Below are positions 1 to 6,366 of a DNA stretch of 20,500 nucleotides, piece after piece. The notes beneath the pieces were generated by a model. It ran no database searches. It worked only from the letters and a program-made list of their open reading frames with translations, and had not been told where the DNA came from. Position numbers and translations under genes: made by a program. Location of the stretch: positions 1 through 20,500 of the forward strand of contig CAJUAU010000032.1 of assembly GCA_910584645.1 (NCBI GenBank), given 5' to 3'. This DNA is from an uncultured Eubacterium sp. (GTDB lineage: Bacteria > Bacillota > Clostridia > Lachnospirales > Lachnospiraceae). Position 1 is the first letter of the stretch, and each line of letters opens with the position of its first letter.

Positions 1-51
1 AGCACACGGCTGTTAACCGTGGGGTTGTTGGTTCGAGCCCAACTCGGGGAG
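1..51 (+). tRNA. tRNA-Asn (GTT), 3' part only
   Basis: This is the 3' portion of a tRNA, and the 5' part lies before the window. The anticodon stem pairs 5-9 with 17-21 around a seven-base loop (10-16) with anticodon GTT at 12-14, which reads Asn codons. The T arm is 27-31/39-43 with loop TTCGAGC. The 3' acceptor strand is 44-50, and position 51 (G) is the discriminator. CCA is not encoded. Confidence 0.93.
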
Positions 52-76
52 TTAAACAACTAAAAACAGTTATTTA

Positions 77-110
77 ATAATCCAGTAAACACCTGTGTTT
101 ACTGGATTAT
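77..110 (+). terminator. Stem-loop terminator after tRNA-Asn
   Basis: A perfect 15-bp stem (77-91 with 96-110) closes a four-base loop CCTG and is followed by an AT-rich, T-containing stretch (GTTTATATAT). It sits 25 bases after the tRNA and so probably ends the tRNA transcript. It also overlaps an upstream in-frame ATG (109) of the next gene, which argues against that start. Confidence 0.7.
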
Positions 111-141
111 GTTTATATATCTATTATTAAGAGAATATTTC

Positions 142-1371
142 ATGAAAAAACATTTAAAACATTTTATCCCGCTCATGTTCTGTCTGATAGGATTTTTGCT
201 ATTTGGCAACATCTGTCAGGCGGAAGAGCCCGTATCCAACATTCATTACTCCCTGGCTGACAACGGCACCCTGACAATCTCGGGAACAGGGATTGTATCA
301 GACAAACAAGAACTGCACAAATATAAAGAAAATACAAAACATCTTATCGTAGAAGAAGGAATAACCGATCTGCAAAATATTGATCTGTGGGAATTTACTA
401 AAATGGAAACCGTTAAACTGGCTGATACAATAACAGCAATCCATGACAATCTCTTTATGTCTTGCCACTCTCTAAAAAAGGTGGATATGCCCGGGGTTAC
501 AAGAATTGAAACAAAAGTATTCGGCTACTGCCAATCTCTGGAGGAAGTGAACATCCCCAAAACAATATATATTGGAGCTGAAGCATTTAAAGAATGTAAA
601 TCCCTGAAAAAAGTCAAGAATGCAAAGGCGGTGGAAGAAATCGGAGAATTTGCATTTGTGGACTGCGAATCATTAAAATGGCCTTCTTTTGGAACACGAT
701 TAAAAAAGATAGGCGAACAGGCTTTTTACAACTGCAGTTCCCTTAAAGATGTGGTAATCCCTGACTCCGTAACAGAAATCAAGCGGCTCACCTTTTGGTA
801 TTGTTTCAACATGGAAAAACTGGTACTGCCTGCTTCATTAGAAGTTTGGAAAAAGAACGCTGCCGAATGCTGTCCAAAATTGAAAACGATTGTAAATCGC
901 TCCCGATTATCCTGTCAAATTTACGACTTTGACGGATACAGAATATGGAAATCAAATGGAAAACATGTAAAAAGTGTGCCTGCCAAAAAAACAGCGGTGG
1001 CCAGAGGAAAAAAACTAAAGATCATTTATAAACTTGACGGTGGGAAGAAAACTGGAAAACTGCCAGAATACTATGAATACGGAACATTGCTCCGCATTCC
1101 CAAAAACGTGAAACGGAAAGGTTATGTCATGGCAGAATGGGATTGTTGGGATATGAAGTCAGAGGACGAGGATGGGACTTATGAAGCAGCAGACCGGAGA
1201 TTGTATTTGGGGCCAGTATTACGATGGCCAGAACTACATCCGATCTGGTTTGAATATTCCGCAAAGAATACCAAAAAGGGAACCGTGGAGTTAAAAGTGG
1301 GAGATCCTGAAAATCTACTTGATAGAGACGCTGCATGTTTTAAATATTTAGTTCGTTATTCTATAAATTAA
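142..1371 (+). CDS. Secreted BspA-type leucine-rich-repeat protein, C-terminally truncated by a stop codon
   Basis: This is a 409-residue exported protein. Residues 1-27 form a Sec signal peptide (MKKHLKH, hydrophobic core, cleavage after CQA). A BspA-like N-terminal cap follows (NGTLTISGTG), then LRR_5-type repeats at about residues 60-260 with the recurring pattern 'IG..AF..C.SLK.V.IP'. An InlB B-repeat-like segment follows (IIYKLDGGK to GYVMAEWD, about 300-345), then the start of a fibronectin III-like domain. The start at 142 is preferred over 109 because 109 lies inside the tRNA terminator and 142 begins a clean signal peptide, although the ribosome binding site is weak. The reading frame stays open in the same phase after the TAA at 1369-1371, so the intact gene probably ended at 1542. 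Such proteins usually act at the cell surface in adhesion or ligand binding, but the ligand here is unknown. Base composition is more AT-rich than in the neighbouring genes, which could reflect transfer. Confidence 0.8.
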   Translation: MKKHLKHFIPLMFCLIGFLLFGNICQAEEPVSNIHYSLADNGTLTISGTGIVSDKQELHKYKENTKHLIVEEGITDLQNIDLWEFTKMETVKLADTITAIHDNLFMSCHSLKKVDMPGVTRIETKVFGYCQSLEEVNIPKTIYIGAEAFKECKSLKKVKNAKAVEEIGEFAFVDCESLKWPSFGTRLKKIGEQAFYNCSSLKDVVIPDSVTEIKRLTFWYCFNMEKLVLPASLEVWKKNAAECCPKLKTIVNRSRLSCQIYDFDGYRIWKSNGKHVKSVPAKKTAVARGKKLKIIYKLDGGKKTGKLPEYYEYGTLLRIPKNVKRKGYVMAEWDCWDMKSEDEDGTYEAADRRLYLGPVLRWPELHPIWFEYSAKNTKKGTVELKVGDPENLLDRDAACFKYLVRYSIN

Positions 1372-1542
1372 AATATGAGAAATGCAAAAAGTAAATATAT
1401 TACGGGTTATCCCGCTAAAACAGTGTTCCAAAATTTAAAAAAAGGCAAAACCTATTATCTTCAGGTTGGGCCGATTTATGATATTGAAGGAGATACTCCT
1501 GATTTCTGGTTAAAAAAACATAAAATAAAGATTAAGGTATGA
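1372..1542 (+). pseudogene. Severed C-terminal fibronectin III-like end of the upstream LRR gene
   Basis: Directly after the TAA at 1369-1371 the same frame stays open for 56 codons to a TGA at 1540-1542. It encodes NMRNAKSKYI, then VFQNLKKGKTYYLQV and KIKIKV. This is the normal second half of a fibronectin III-like domain in secreted Lachnospiraceae proteins (RYS-NKNMKNAK, then LKKGKTYYVQVR), and it continues the preceding YLVRYSIN. One substitution of an ancestral lysine codon (AAA to TAA) would explain the break. A real nonsense mutation, readthrough or a sequencing error are the alternatives. Confidence 0.75.
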
Positions 1543-1555
1543 AACAGTCCCTTTA

Positions 1556-1591
1556 ACCGGAACCGTGTCTGACAAACAGGAACTACACAAA
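1556..1591 (+). pseudogene. Short remnant repeating part of the LRR gene N-terminus
   Basis: These 36 bases translate to TGTVSDKQELHK. This nearly repeats SGTGIVSDKQELHK, encoded at about 286-321 in the LRR gene, with matching DNA (GACAAACAGGAACT against GACAAACAAGAACT). The frame then runs to a stop within a few codons and nothing else of an LRR protein follows. I read it as the residue of a tandem duplicate, or of recombination between paralogues. Confidence 0.6.
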
Positions 1592-1617
1592 CCGCATCAT
1601 CAAACAGCTTAAGGTAT

Positions 1618-1875
1618 ATGCGAAAAATCATAACTTCGATGATTCTTATCATCGATTTTTATAACAAGGATTATCTGGATTCCCATCCCAACATCGTTGT
1701 TGAAAAGAAATCAAAATCTCCGGATGAAGACAAGTCACTTGCCGATTCAAAAGCACTGATTCCAACCCTTCGTATGTCCCAAGATGAAATGGGAATACAA
1801 TCGGGAATTTACATCAAAATGAAAGAAGATTCCTTAAATTTTCGCATTTTTTTTGAATTTATGGATAAGTTTTGA
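1618..1875 (+). CDS. Unrecognised 85-residue ORF in decayed region
   Basis: This open frame follows the LRR remnant. It starts at ATG 1618 with only a weak upstream AAGG. The product begins with a hydrophobic stretch (ITSMILIIDFY) and then becomes highly charged (VEKKSKSPDEDKSLADSK). I recognise no family. A second frame across 1599-1656 reads IKQLKVYAKNHNFDDSY before a stop, so the stretch may be a frameshifted fragment of an older gene. It lies between decayed sequence and the ribosomal promoter, so real expression is doubtful. Confidence 0.25.
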   Translation: MRKIITSMILIIDFYNKDYLDSHPNIVVEKKSKSPDEDKSLADSKALIPTLRMSQDEMGIQSGIYIKMKEDSLNFRIFFEFMDKF

Positions 1876-1929
1876 GAAAAAGGGCATGGTTATGGGATTT
1901 TTTGCGGAAACTCAAGTAGAAAAAAGTCC

Positions 1930-1958
1930 TTGCAAACTGTGGATTTATGTGGTATACT
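1930..1958 (+). promoter_or_regulatory. Promoter of rpmJ and the alpha ribosomal operon
   Basis: The -35 TTGCAA (1930-1935) and -10 TATACT (1953-1958) are separated by 17 bases. The -10 is also extended by TG at 1950-1951. This is a strong sigma-A-type promoter placed about 92 bases ahead of rpmJ. It shows that the operon starts here rather than being read from an upstream infA. Confidence 0.8.
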
Positions 1959-2049
1959 CGTAAATGGACTTTCGCTAAACGGAAGTAAATGGGCCTGTTT
2001 TTTTGGGTCCAAAGATAACATGCCAACCATGTGAAAGGAGGTTATTACT

Positions 2050-2163
2050 GTGAAGGTTAGATCATCAGTAAAACCAATTTGCGAAAAATGCAAAGTTATT
2101 AAAAGAAAGGGCCGTATCAGAGTGATCTGTGAAAACCCAAAACACAAACAAAGACAGGGCTGA
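2050..2163 (+). CDS. rpmJ: 50S ribosomal protein L36
   Basis: L36 is the smallest large-subunit protein, and this copy has 37 residues beginning VRSSVKPICEKCK after the initiator. The zinc-ribbon ligands are visible as C-x2-C (ICEKC) followed by a Cys and a His (VICENPKH). The start is GTG at 2050, chosen because AAAGGAGGT (2034-2042) lies at ideal spacing and the product then matches L36 exactly. It is the cysteine-containing (zinc-binding) form. In most Firmicutes infA directly precedes rpmJ, but here the preceding stretch is a promoter and decayed sequence. A terminator-like hairpin follows, so rpmJ may be made partly independently of rpsM. Confidence 0.95.
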   Translation: MKVRSSVKPICEKCKVIKRKGRIRVICENPKHKQRQG

Positions 2164-2177
2164 GAATATATCTGAGA

Positions 2178-2206
2178 GACCTAAAGGAGACTTTAGGTTC
2201 TTTTCG
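2178..2206 (+). terminator. Terminator or attenuator between rpmJ and rpsM
   Basis: The stem 2179-2186 with 2191-2198 (ACCTAAAG / CTTTAGGT, one more G-U pair possible) closes a GAGA loop. It is followed by TTCTTTTCG, a short T-rich run. It begins 15 bases after the rpmJ stop. Because essential genes lie downstream, partial termination (attenuation) or a further promoter in the leader is likely. Confidence 0.6.
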
Positions 2207-2496
2207 TGCTTATATAAGTCTTGCTTTCTGTGTTACAGACTTCTCATTCCGTCATTATGGGAACCTGTGATATCATGACGGTAAGCGTCGCGGATTTCTC
2301 CATATAGTTTTGTCTATATATTATATAGAAGAAAGTGGTTCTTGATCTGTGACGTTGTTATGGTTTAAAGCGGCTGCAAAGAATTTTCATATGAAAATTC
2401 TTGGTTAGAGAGAGGCGATGCTTCTTTCGGGTGGAATCCAGAGGAGATTCCAGAGAAATATTCTATTTAAAATTTTTATGGAGGTGTAAAGTACAC
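2207..2496 (+). promoter_or_regulatory. Long structured leader upstream of rpsM
   Basis: There is no gene in this 290-base stretch, but it is rich in potential RNA structure. CCGTCAT (2249-2255) pairs with ATGACGG (2275-2281). CTATATA (2314-2320) pairs with TATATAG (2322-2328). A 24-bp perfect palindrome lies at 2379-2402. TGGAATC (2432-2438) pairs with GATTCCA (2446-2452) just before the rpsM ribosome binding site (GGAGGTG, 2480-2486). In E. coli, S4 represses the alpha operon by binding the leader before rpsM, and a similar role here is an inference. I could not find a convincing internal promoter. Confidence 0.5.
2379..2402. repeat. 24-bp perfect palindrome in the rpsM leader
   Basis: Positions 2379-2390 (AAGAATTTTCAT) are followed immediately by their exact reverse complement at 2391-2402. 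As RNA this folds to a stable AT-rich hairpin. As DNA it is a symmetric site such as a dimeric regulator might bind. It lies about 95 bases before the rpsM start codon. Confidence 0.8.
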
Positions 2497-2865
2497 ATGG
2501 CTCGTATCAGTGGTGTAGATTTACCAAGAGAAAAACGTGTAGAGATAGGTCTGACCTATATTTACGGTATCGGCGTTGCCAGCTCAAGACGTATTCTTGC
2601 AGAGGCAAACGTAAATCCGGACATTCGTTGTAAGGATTTGACCGACGATGATGTTGCAAAGATTCGTGATGTTATTGACAGAACTCAGGTTGTAGAGGGT
2701 GATCTTCGCAGGGAGGTCGCATTAAATATCAAGAGATTACAGGAAATTGGATGCTACAGAGGAATTCGTCACAGAAAAGGACTTCCGGTTCGTGGTCAGA
2801 AAACAAAGACAAACGCGAGAACCAGAAAAGGTCCGAAGCGTACAGTAGCAAATAAGAAGAAATAG
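2497..2865 (+). CDS. rpsM: 30S ribosomal protein S13
   Basis: S13 sits in the head of the small subunit and contacts the P-site tRNA and the subunit bridges. The 122-residue product has the family start MARISGVDLPREKRVEIGL, the helix-two-turns-helix region (YIYGIGVASSRRIL) and the basic C-terminal tail (RGIRHRKGLPVRGQKTKTNARTRKGPKR) that reaches toward the tRNA. The ATG at 2497 is chosen over an upstream in-frame TTG because of GGAGGTG at 2480-2486 and the conserved N-terminus. It is the first gene after the structured leader in an operon with rpsK, rpsD, rpoA and rplQ. Confidence 0.98.
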   Translation: MARISGVDLPREKRVEIGLTYIYGIGVASSRRILAEANVNPDIRCKDLTDDDVAKIRDVIDRTQVVEGDLRREVALNIKRLQEIGCYRGIRHRKGLPVRGQKTKTNARTRKGPKRTVANKKK

Positions 2866-2906
2866 AAATTCTTATGAATTTCATTTGAAGCTGCTTCACA
2901 GCTTCA
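2865..2906 (+). other. Two adjacent stem-loops between rpsM and rpsK
   Basis: GAAATTC (2865-2871) pairs with GAATTTC (2876-2882). Immediately after, GAAGCTG (2887-2893) pairs with CAGCTTC (2899-2905) around a CTTCA loop. No T run follows, so these look like mRNA-stabilising or processing structures rather than a terminator. They may set the relative output of S13 and S11. Confidence 0.5.
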
Positions 2907-2960
2907 TTTGGGCACAGAAAATATGTGCAAATCAAGGAAAATAATTTAGGAGGTTTTGTC

Positions 2961-3356
2961 ATGGCTAAGAAAGTTGCAAAAAAAGTGACAAAAAGGCGTG
3001 TCAAAAAGAATATTGACCGCGGACAAGCGCACATTCAGTCATCTTTTAATAATACAATCGTAACACTGACCGATATGCAGGGAAATGCTATTTCATGGGC
3101 AAGTGCAGGTGGTTTGGGATTCAGAGGTTCCAGAAAGTCTACTCCATATGCCGCACAGATGGCTGCGGAGACGGCAGCAAAGGCGGCACTGCCTCATGGA
3201 CTGAAGTCAGTAGAGGTAATGGTAAAAGGACCTGGTTCCGGACGTGAAGCTGCAATCCGTGCGATTCAGGCCTGTGGTATCGAAGTTACCAGTATCCAGG
3301 ACGTAACACCAGTTCCACACAATGGTTGTAGACCACCAAAACGTAGAAGAGTTTAA
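2961..3356 (+). CDS. rpsK: 30S ribosomal protein S11
   Basis: S11 is a platform protein of the small subunit near the mRNA exit and the Shine-Dalgarno helix. The 131-residue protein has the lysine-rich N-terminus (AKKVAKKVTKRRVKKNI) and the family signatures AHIQSSFNNTIVTLTD, GGLGFRGSRKSTPYAAQ and VMVKGPGSGREAAIRA, and ends NGCRPPKRRRV. The start ATG 2961 follows TAGGAGGT (2947-2954). An upstream in-frame start at 2925 has no ribosome binding site and would add non-family residues. The spacing to rpsM (95 bases) is filled by two hairpins, and rpsD follows after 18 bases. Confidence 0.98.
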   Translation: MAKKVAKKVTKRRVKKNIDRGQAHIQSSFNNTIVTLTDMQGNAISWASAGGLGFRGSRKSTPYAAQMAAETAAKAALPHGLKSVEVMVKGPGSGREAAIRAIQACGIEVTSIQDVTPVPHNGCRPPKRRRV

Positions 3357-3374
3357 TCATAGGAGGTATTAAAA

Positions 3375-3968
3375 ATGGCTATAGATAGGACGCCTGTTCT
3401 GAAAAGATGTAGATCTCTTGATCTGGATCCGGTATATCTGGGAATTGATAAGAAATCAAAGAGAAATGCAAGAACTGGAAGAAAACTCAGTGAGTATGGT
3501 ACTCAGCTGAAAGAAAAGCAAAAAGCAAAATTTATATATGGTGTACTTGAGAAGCCTTTCCGTAACTATTTTGCGAAGGCTCAGAAATTGAAATATGGTA
3601 CCGTGGGTGAAAACCTTATGATCCTTCTTGAACTGAGACTTGACAATGTTATGTTCCGTCTGGGATATGGCAGGACAAGAAAAGAAGCAAGACAGATCGT
3701 TGACCATAAGCATGTGCTTGTAAATGGCAAAGCGGTAAACATTCCATCTTATCAGCTGAAGGCTGGGGATGTGATCGAGATCAAGGAAAAATTCAAAGGA
3801 ACACAGAGGTATAAGGACATTCTGGAAGTAACAGGTTCCCGGATGGTACCGGCATGGCTGGAGGCAGACCATGAAAATCTCAAAGGAACTGTATCTCAGA
3901 TACCGACAAGAGCAGAGATCGATGTTCCTGTAAATGAAGTGCTTATCGTCGAGTTGTACTCCAAGTAA
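3375..3968 (+). CDS. rpsD: 30S ribosomal protein S4
   Basis: S4 is a primary 16S rRNA-binding protein that nucleates assembly of the 30S body, and in several bacteria it represses its own operon. The 197-residue product carries the S4 RNA-binding fold at about residues 87-150 (LDNVMFRLGYGRTRKEARQI, then HVLVNGKAVNIPSYQLKAGD) and the conserved tail VLIVELYSK. Only one cysteine (C12) remains near the N-terminus, so this is the zinc-free form. AGGAGGT at 3361-3367 precedes the ATG. The position between rpsK and rpoA is the usual clostridial order. If autoregulation occurs, the rpsM leader upstream is the natural target. Confidence 0.98.
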   Translation: MAIDRTPVLKRCRSLDLDPVYLGIDKKSKRNARTGRKLSEYGTQLKEKQKAKFIYGVLEKPFRNYFAKAQKLKYGTVGENLMILLELRLDNVMFRLGYGRTRKEARQIVDHKHVLVNGKAVNIPSYQLKAGDVIEIKEKFKGTQRYKDILEVTGSRMVPAWLEADHENLKGTVSQIPTRAEIDVPVNEVLIVELYSK

Positions 3969-3997
3969 TTAAGTAAACCCAAAAGGAGGGTCCTAGA

Positions 3998-4960
3998 GTG
4001 TTTGAATTTGAGAAGCCAAGAATTGAAATCGCTGAAATTTCTGAAGATAAGAAATATGGACGTTTTGTAGTAGAACCACTTGAAAGAGGATACGGAACAA
4101 CTTTGGGTAATTCTTTGAGACGGATTATGCTTTCGTCTCTGCCAGGTACTGCGGTAAGTCATATCAAGATTGATGGTGTTGTGCATGAATTCAGTGCGAT
4201 TCCGGGAGTGAAGGAAGATGTCACAGAGATCGTGATGAATATCAAGAGCCTTGCCATCAAAAACAGCAGTGATAACCTGAATGAGACGAAGATGATGTAC
4301 ATTGACGCAAACGGCGAGGGCGTGGTAACAGCCGCTGATATCAAGTGTGACGCTGATCTTGAAATTATAAATCAAGATCAGGTCATCGCCACATTGAACG
4401 GTGGAGCAGACTGTAAGCTCTACATAGAAATGACTGTGGTAAATGGTCGTGGATATGTAAGTTCTGATAAGAACAAGAGAGAAGAGATGGCAATCGATGT
4501 AATTCCGATCGATTCCATATTTACTCCCATCGAGCGGGTAAATATCTCGATTGAAAACACACGTGTCGGTCAGATTACTGATTTTGATAAGCTTACACTG
4601 GATGTATATACGAATGGAACCCTTGAGCCTGACGAGGCTGTCAGCCTTGCTGCAAAGGTTATGAGTGAGCATTTGAATACATTTATTGATCTGTCAGAGA
4701 AGGCCAGAATGGCTGAGGTTATTGTGGAGAAGGAAGAAGATGACACCGTCAAGGTATTGGAACTCAATATCGACGAGCTGGAGTTATCGGTACGTTCCTA
4801 TAACTGTCTGAAGAGAGCGGGAATCAATACAGTGGAAGAACTGACAAATAAGACAGCTGACGATATGATGAAAGTTCGTAACCTGGGGCGCAAATCTTTA
4901 GAAGAGGTGCTCGCCAAGTTGAAGGAACTCGGTTTGTCACTTAAGTCAAGTGAAGATTAA
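3998..4960 (+). CDS. rpoA: DNA-directed RNA polymerase alpha subunit
   Basis: Alpha dimerises to start assembly of RNA polymerase and contacts promoter UP elements and activators. This 320-residue copy has a complete N-terminal domain (about 1-230, with GRFVVEPLERGYGTTLGNSLRRIMLSSLPG and the VNGRGYVSSDKNK loop), an acidic linker (VEKEEDDTVK) and the C-terminal domain at about 250-312 (ELSVRSYNCLKRAGINT, NLGRKSLEEV). The start is GTG 3998, supported by AAAAGGAGGG at 3981-3990 and by the family-typical MFEFEKPRIE. It is co-transcribed with the ribosomal genes, tying polymerase supply to ribosome supply. Confidence 0.98.
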   Translation: MFEFEKPRIEIAEISEDKKYGRFVVEPLERGYGTTLGNSLRRIMLSSLPGTAVSHIKIDGVVHEFSAIPGVKEDVTEIVMNIKSLAIKNSSDNLNETKMMYIDANGEGVVTAADIKCDADLEIINQDQVIATLNGGADCKLYIEMTVVNGRGYVSSDKNKREEMAIDVIPIDSIFTPIERVNISIENTRVGQITDFDKLTLDVYTNGTLEPDEAVSLAAKVMSEHLNTFIDLSEKARMAEVIVEKEEDDTVKVLELNIDELELSVRSYNCLKRAGINTVEELTNKTADDMMKVRNLGRKSLEEVLAKLKELGLSLKSSED

Positions 4961-4999
4961 TCAAACTTTGTTTTACTAAGTATCAAGGAGGAAATAGAA

Positions 5000-5536
5000 A
5001 TGGCAGGTTATAGAAAGCTTGGAAGAACTTCCAGCCAGAGAAAAGCCTTGCTTCGCAATCAGGTAACGAATCTTCTTTATCATGGTAAGATCGTTACTAC
5101 TGAGGCAAAAGCAAAAGAAATCCGCAGAATTGCTGAGCATATGATCGCTCTTGCTGTTCGCGAAAAAGATAATTATGAGACTGTTACAGTAAAAGCCAAA
5201 GTGGCTCAGAAGGATAAAGACGGAAAACGTGTAAAGGAAGTCGTTGACGGCAAGAAAGTTACCGTTTTTGATATCGTTGACAAGGAAATCAAAAAAGAAG
5301 CTCCTTCCAGACTGCACGCAAGACGCCAGATGAACAAGATGCTTTATGGTATCAAGGAAGTTCCAACGGCTACGGCAGGACGTAAAAAAGGAACTAAGAC
5401 CATTGATATTGCAAGCAAGCTGTTTGATGAGATTGCACCAAAGTATGCTGACCGCAAGGGAGGTTATACAAGGATCATCAAAATCGGACCCCGTAAGGGC
5501 GACGCAGCAATGGAAGTTGTAATTGAACTTGTGTAA
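5000..5536 (+). CDS. rplQ: 50S ribosomal protein L17, enlarged form
   Basis: L17 lies near the peptide exit tunnel. The product has 178 residues, against about 120-127 in B. subtilis and E. coli. The conserved N-terminus (YRKLGRTSSQRKALLRNQVTNLL) and C-terminal half (GGYTRIIKIGPRKGDAAMEVVIEL) are intact. The extra length is a lysine-rich insertion at about residues 57-105 (ETVTVKAKVAQ to DKEIKKE). I believe such enlarged L17 proteins are common in Lachnospiraceae, though I cannot confirm this here. AAGGAGGA (4985-4992) precedes ATG 5000. It is the last gene of the operon and a stem-loop follows 16 bases after its stop. Confidence 0.97.
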   Translation: MAGYRKLGRTSSQRKALLRNQVTNLLYHGKIVTTEAKAKEIRRIAEHMIALAVREKDNYETVTVKAKVAQKDKDGKRVKEVVDGKKVTVFDIVDKEIKKEAPSRLHARRQMNKMLYGIKEVPTATAGRKKGTKTIDIASKLFDEIAPKYADRKGGYTRIIKIGPRKGDAAMEVVIELV

Positions 5537-5552
5537 AGGTTTTCTGATATCA

Positions 5553-5586
5553 TTATGGCGGTATGACGAAGGTCATATCGCCATAA
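5553..5586 (+). terminator. Stem-loop terminator of the alpha operon
   Basis: A 15-bp stem (5553-5567 with 5572-5586, one G-U pair) closes a GAAG loop. The downstream flank is AT-rich (ATATTTG) but has no long T run, so termination may be partial. A second short hairpin, CGCG-AAG-CGCG (5594-5604), follows. The same 11-base motif recurs at 19386-19396. Confidence 0.65.
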
Positions 5587-5672
5587 ATATTTGCGCGAAG
5601 CGCGATGCTCGGGGTTAGCGGAAGGTAAAGTGAGAATACCTGCGGGGTTGTAGCGCAGAAATGGAGGAAAAG

Positions 5673-6323
5673 ATGAGAAAAGCAGCAAAATTATTTTGTT
5701 TGTTATTGATATTAGTTCTGGGAATTACCGGATGTGGCGGAAATACAAAAGAGAAAGAGCAGTCTGGCAAGGCTGGTTCGACAGATTCCGGGAAACAGCA
5801 GGAATCACAGACGGGTGAGACACTTACGGGAAAACATCATGTGGAGATACAGATAAAAGATTATGGTACCATTAAGGCGGAACTGGATGCGGATGTGGCA
5901 CCGGTCTCAGTTTCCAATTTCGTATCTCTGGCAAAGAGTGGGTTTTATGACGGCTTGACCTTTCACCGTATCATTTCTGATTTCATGATTCAGGGAGGGG
6001 ATCCTAAGGGCGATGGAACAGGTGGATCCGACAAGAATATTAAAGGAGAGTTTTCAGCCAACGGAGTGGAAAACAACATTTCCCATGTCCGGGGGACGAT
6101 CTCCATGGCACGCGCCCAGGAATATGATAGTGCAAGTTCCCAGTTTTTTATTATGCATAAGGATTCCACCTCTCTGGACGGCCAGTATGCGGCATTCGGA
6201 AAAGTGACGGAGGGAATGGAAATAGTGGATCAGATCTGTGAAAAGACGCCGGTGGTGGACGGAAATGGAAAAGTGGAGGCAGACAAACAGCCGAAGATTG
6301 AGACCATTAAGGTGATTGACTAA
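5673..6323 (+). CDS. Secreted cyclophilin-type peptidyl-prolyl isomerase lipoprotein
   Basis: This enzyme isomerises prolyl bonds and probably helps fold exported proteins outside the membrane. Residues 1-20 are a lipoprotein signal with lipobox ITGC and lipidated C21. A low-complexity Ser/Lys/Gln linker (22-55) leads to a cyclophilin domain at about 56-216. Active-site signatures are FHRIISDFMIQGGDP with catalytic R99, GDGTGG, SSQFFI (Q157, F158) and LDGQYAAFGKV. The residue matching the cyclosporin-contacting Trp of human cyclophilin A is Ser (S167), so low drug affinity is expected. The start at 5673 is preferred to 5661 because GGAGG lies inside the first few codons of the longer frame. 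tyrS follows after 43 bases, and shared transcription is plausible. I see no clear promoter in the 86-base gap behind rplQ. Confidence 0.92.
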   Translation: MRKAAKLFCLLLILVLGITGCGGNTKEKEQSGKAGSTDSGKQQESQTGETLTGKHHVEIQIKDYGTIKAELDADVAPVSVSNFVSLAKSGFYDGLTFHRIISDFMIQGGDPKGDGTGGSDKNIKGEFSANGVENNISHVRGTISMARAQEYDSASSQFFIMHKDSTSLDGQYAAFGKVTEGMEIVDQICEKTPVVDGNGKVEADKQPKIETIKVID

Positions 6324-6366
6324 TAGTTCTTTGGCGCACAGGGCGTGCGTGAATGGAGGAGAAGAA

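Noticed and set aside
2294..2324. Internal sigma-A promoter for rpsM around TATATATTATATAG
   Set aside because: Several -10-like hexamers exist because the stretch is AT-rich and palindromic, but no acceptable -35 lies at 16-18 bases.
3896..4672. Long reverse-strand open frame (258 codons) opposite rpoA
   Set aside because: It lies entirely antisense to the end of rpsD and rpoA, has no ribosome binding site and its product resembles no family; it is a by-product of the coding strand.
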